Shown piece by piece: positions 5,297 to 6,503 of a stretch of 6,503 nucleotides of DNA (within the stretch, counting starts at the first letter, position 1; every line of letters begins with the position of its first letter). Below the pieces are notes generated by a model, which saw only the letters and a program-made list of their open reading frames with translations, was not told the origin of the DNA and did not search any database. The translations under genes were made by a program, and so were the position numbers. Origin of the DNA: Bacillota bacterium (GTDB lineage Bacteria > Bacillota > Clostridia > Oscillospirales > Oscillospiraceae); NCBI GenBank assembly GCA_023395775.1, contig JAEWYA010000183.1:1-6503 (forward strand). The letters run 5' to 3'.

Positions 5297-6448
5297 ATGT
5301 CTAAGCGAAGATTGACAAACAGTCAGATCGTTCAGATGAAGTATAAGGACATTATCAACGCCTGGATGAACATCCATCTTCTGATCATGGTCGGCATGAT
5401 TCTTGTGGCTGTGGTCATGGAGTGTCTGGTATATTTTATGTTGAACTCCTTTCATGTCCCTGTCGCCATTCCCGCGCAGTATGCGCGGCGGTATGTGCTG
5501 ACGCCTCTGTGCCTCAATCTGCTGCTATTGTCCGTTGCCCTTCTCATCCGGTGCAGTGCAAAGCTCAGTGAAACTGTGCGCGCCGGGGCGGTTTCTCTGT
5601 CCGCCGCGGGGATGGGGCTGGTCCTCTACACGGTGCATCGGTTCTTTCCGGCTATGTCTCTGGCACTGATGGTACCGGTGATACTGACCATTTTTTATGG
5701 GCGGGTGAAACTGACCGCGCTCATCGGAGCGGTCTGTATCGCGGGGAAGCTGTTCTCCGATCTTTTTTTGAACTGGGACCCCGACGTTACTCCCGTTAGC
5801 TTGACCGGAGCGGACGCAGTCGATCAGTTCGTCTGTCTCTTTTTGTTGGCTATTTGTTGCCTTGTCTCCATTCTGCTGGTGCGGATGTACCGACAGAGAA
5901 TTGATTTCAGCGTGAACGCCATGCTGGAGCAGCAGCGTCTGCGGAAAAAGACGATCACCGACAGCCTCACTCGCGTTGGGAACCGGCGGGCTTTGGAGGA
6001 GACACTATGCAAAATGGAATGCCGAAACTGCGGGCAATGGTTTTTCGCTATGATGGACATTGATCAGTTCAAACACGTCAACGACCAGTTCGGCCACAGC
6101 CGCGGCGACTACTATTTGCAGTCTCTGGGCCAAATCCTGCTATGCTATGAGGATGGCACGTTCCAGCCCTTCCGCTTCGGCGGCGACGAATTCTGCGCCA
6201 TTATCCAACAGCGGAGCTTAGAGGAAGCGATTGCCGTCTGCCACCGGCTCCAATCCGACTTTATCCACGCAGTGGAGGAGGACGCCAAGCTGATTTCCTC
6301 CGGAATCAGCATTGGGTTGACGGCCTGCGGCCCCGGTGAAAACTCACAGTCGATTCTGAACCGGGCCGATACGGCGCTGTATCAGGCAAAGAAGGTCCAG
6401 CGGGGCGGCGTCTCCCTGTGGGGTCCGGAGTTGGAAAAAGCCGAGTGA
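5297..6448 (+). CDS. Membrane-bound diguanylate cyclase (GGDEF domain)
   Basis: This 383-residue protein makes the second messenger c-di-GMP from two GTP. The N-terminal half is membrane sensor: hydrophobic segments lie near 26-48, 66-84, 95-113, 118-134, 137-155 and 175-196, about six helices, and match no sensor domain I can name. A short charged linker (about 197-220, likely helical) leads to a full GGDEF domain at about 220-376. DSLTRVGNRR (222-231) marks its start. MDIDQFKHVNDQFGH (253-267) contains the metal-binding Asp254 and the GTP-contacting Asn262 and Asp263. GGDEF itself is intact at 295-299, and ADTALYQAKK (357-366) is the usual closing helix. Catalysis should therefore be possible. 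The inhibitory RxxD site normally found five residues before GGDEF is replaced by DGTF (286-289), so product feedback is probably absent. No EAL domain follows. The gene appears to be transcribed alone from the AT-rich gap upstream. Confidence 0.93.
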   Translation: MSKRRLTNSQIVQMKYKDIINAWMNIHLLIMVGMILVAVVMECLVYFMLNSFHVPVAIPAQYARRYVLTPLCLNLLLLSVALLIRCSAKLSETVRAGAVSLSAAGMGLVLYTVHRFFPAMSLALMVPVILTIFYGRVKLTALIGAVCIAGKLFSDLFLNWDPDVTPVSLTGADAVDQFVCLFLLAICCLVSILLVRMYRQRIDFSVNAMLEQQRLRKKTITDSLTRVGNRRALEETLCKMECRNCGQWFFAMMDIDQFKHVNDQFGHSRGDYYLQSLGQILLCYEDGTFQPFRFGGDEFCAIIQQRSLEEAIAVCHRLQSDFIHAVEEDAKLISSGISIGLTACGPGENSQSILNRADTALYQAKKVQRGGVSLWGPELEKAE

Positions 6449-6503
6449 ATCTGAGAGTCTTATCAGAACACGTATAAATAAAGTTACGCCGGCCCCCGCG
6501 GGG
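6449..6503. other. Non-coding end of window with a truncated GC-rich palindrome
   Basis: After the cyclase stop codon no gene is visible. The last ten bases, CCCCGCGGGG (6494-6503), form a palindrome, preceded by ACGCCGGC. This looks like the left arm and centre of a GC-rich hairpin whose right arm lies beyond the window, probably the terminator of the cyclase gene. Confidence 0.4.

Noticed and set aside
5208..5315. 35-codon frame from ATG 5208 overlapping the start of the cyclase gene
   Set aside because: It is preceded by AAAAAATTTG with no ribosome binding site, overlaps the candidate promoter, and shows no leader-peptide pattern such as repeated regulatory codons or an adjacent attenuator hairpin.

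Overview
The window looks like chromosome from a fairly GC-rich, low-redundancy member of the Firmicutes, most plausibly a gut Oscillospirales/Clostridia relative (inference). The grounds are strong AGGAGG-type ribosome binding sites, extended -10 vegetative promoters in AT-rich gaps, GC-rich codon third positions, and gene families common in that group, namely an aluminium-resistance/methionine gamma-lyase-like PLP enzyme, an EamA permease and a membrane GGDEF protein. No rRNA, tRNA, CRISPR array, insertion sequence, phage gene or plasmid function was seen.

There are six genes. Bases 1-1218 (+) are the 3' part of an amidohydrolase of the 8-oxoguanine deaminase/hydroxyatrazine aminohydrolase type, cut at its N-terminus by the window edge. 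It converges, across a long GC-rich hairpin (1223-1264), on a minus-strand gene for an uncharacterised TIM-barrel-like protein (1270-1935). That gene is divergent from a macro-domain protein (2090-2626, +); the 154-bp gap holds a very good minus-strand promoter. The macro gene ends in a strong, probably bidirectional terminator (2641-2685) that also serves the next converging unit. That unit is a probable two-gene minus-strand operon, with a PLP-dependent methionine gamma-lyase-family protein first (3705-4994) and a ten-helix EamA/DMT permease second (2713-3618). A 302-bp AT-rich gap then separates this operon from a divergent membrane-bound diguanylate cyclase (5297-6448, +). The last 55 bases are non-coding and end inside a GC-rich palindrome that is probably half of a terminator.

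Functionally the region is a string of short transcription units rather than one pathway. The deaminase acts on damaged or modified purine bases, the macro protein on ADP-ribose derivatives, the lyase/permease pair on sulfur or another amino-acid metabolite, and the GGDEF protein makes c-di-GMP in response to an unknown signal at the membrane. I found no convincing new multi-gene system. The items most worth following are the unassigned TIM-barrel protein, the lyase-permease pairing, and the diguanylate cyclase that lacks the usual RxxD inhibitory site and has no recognised sensor domain.
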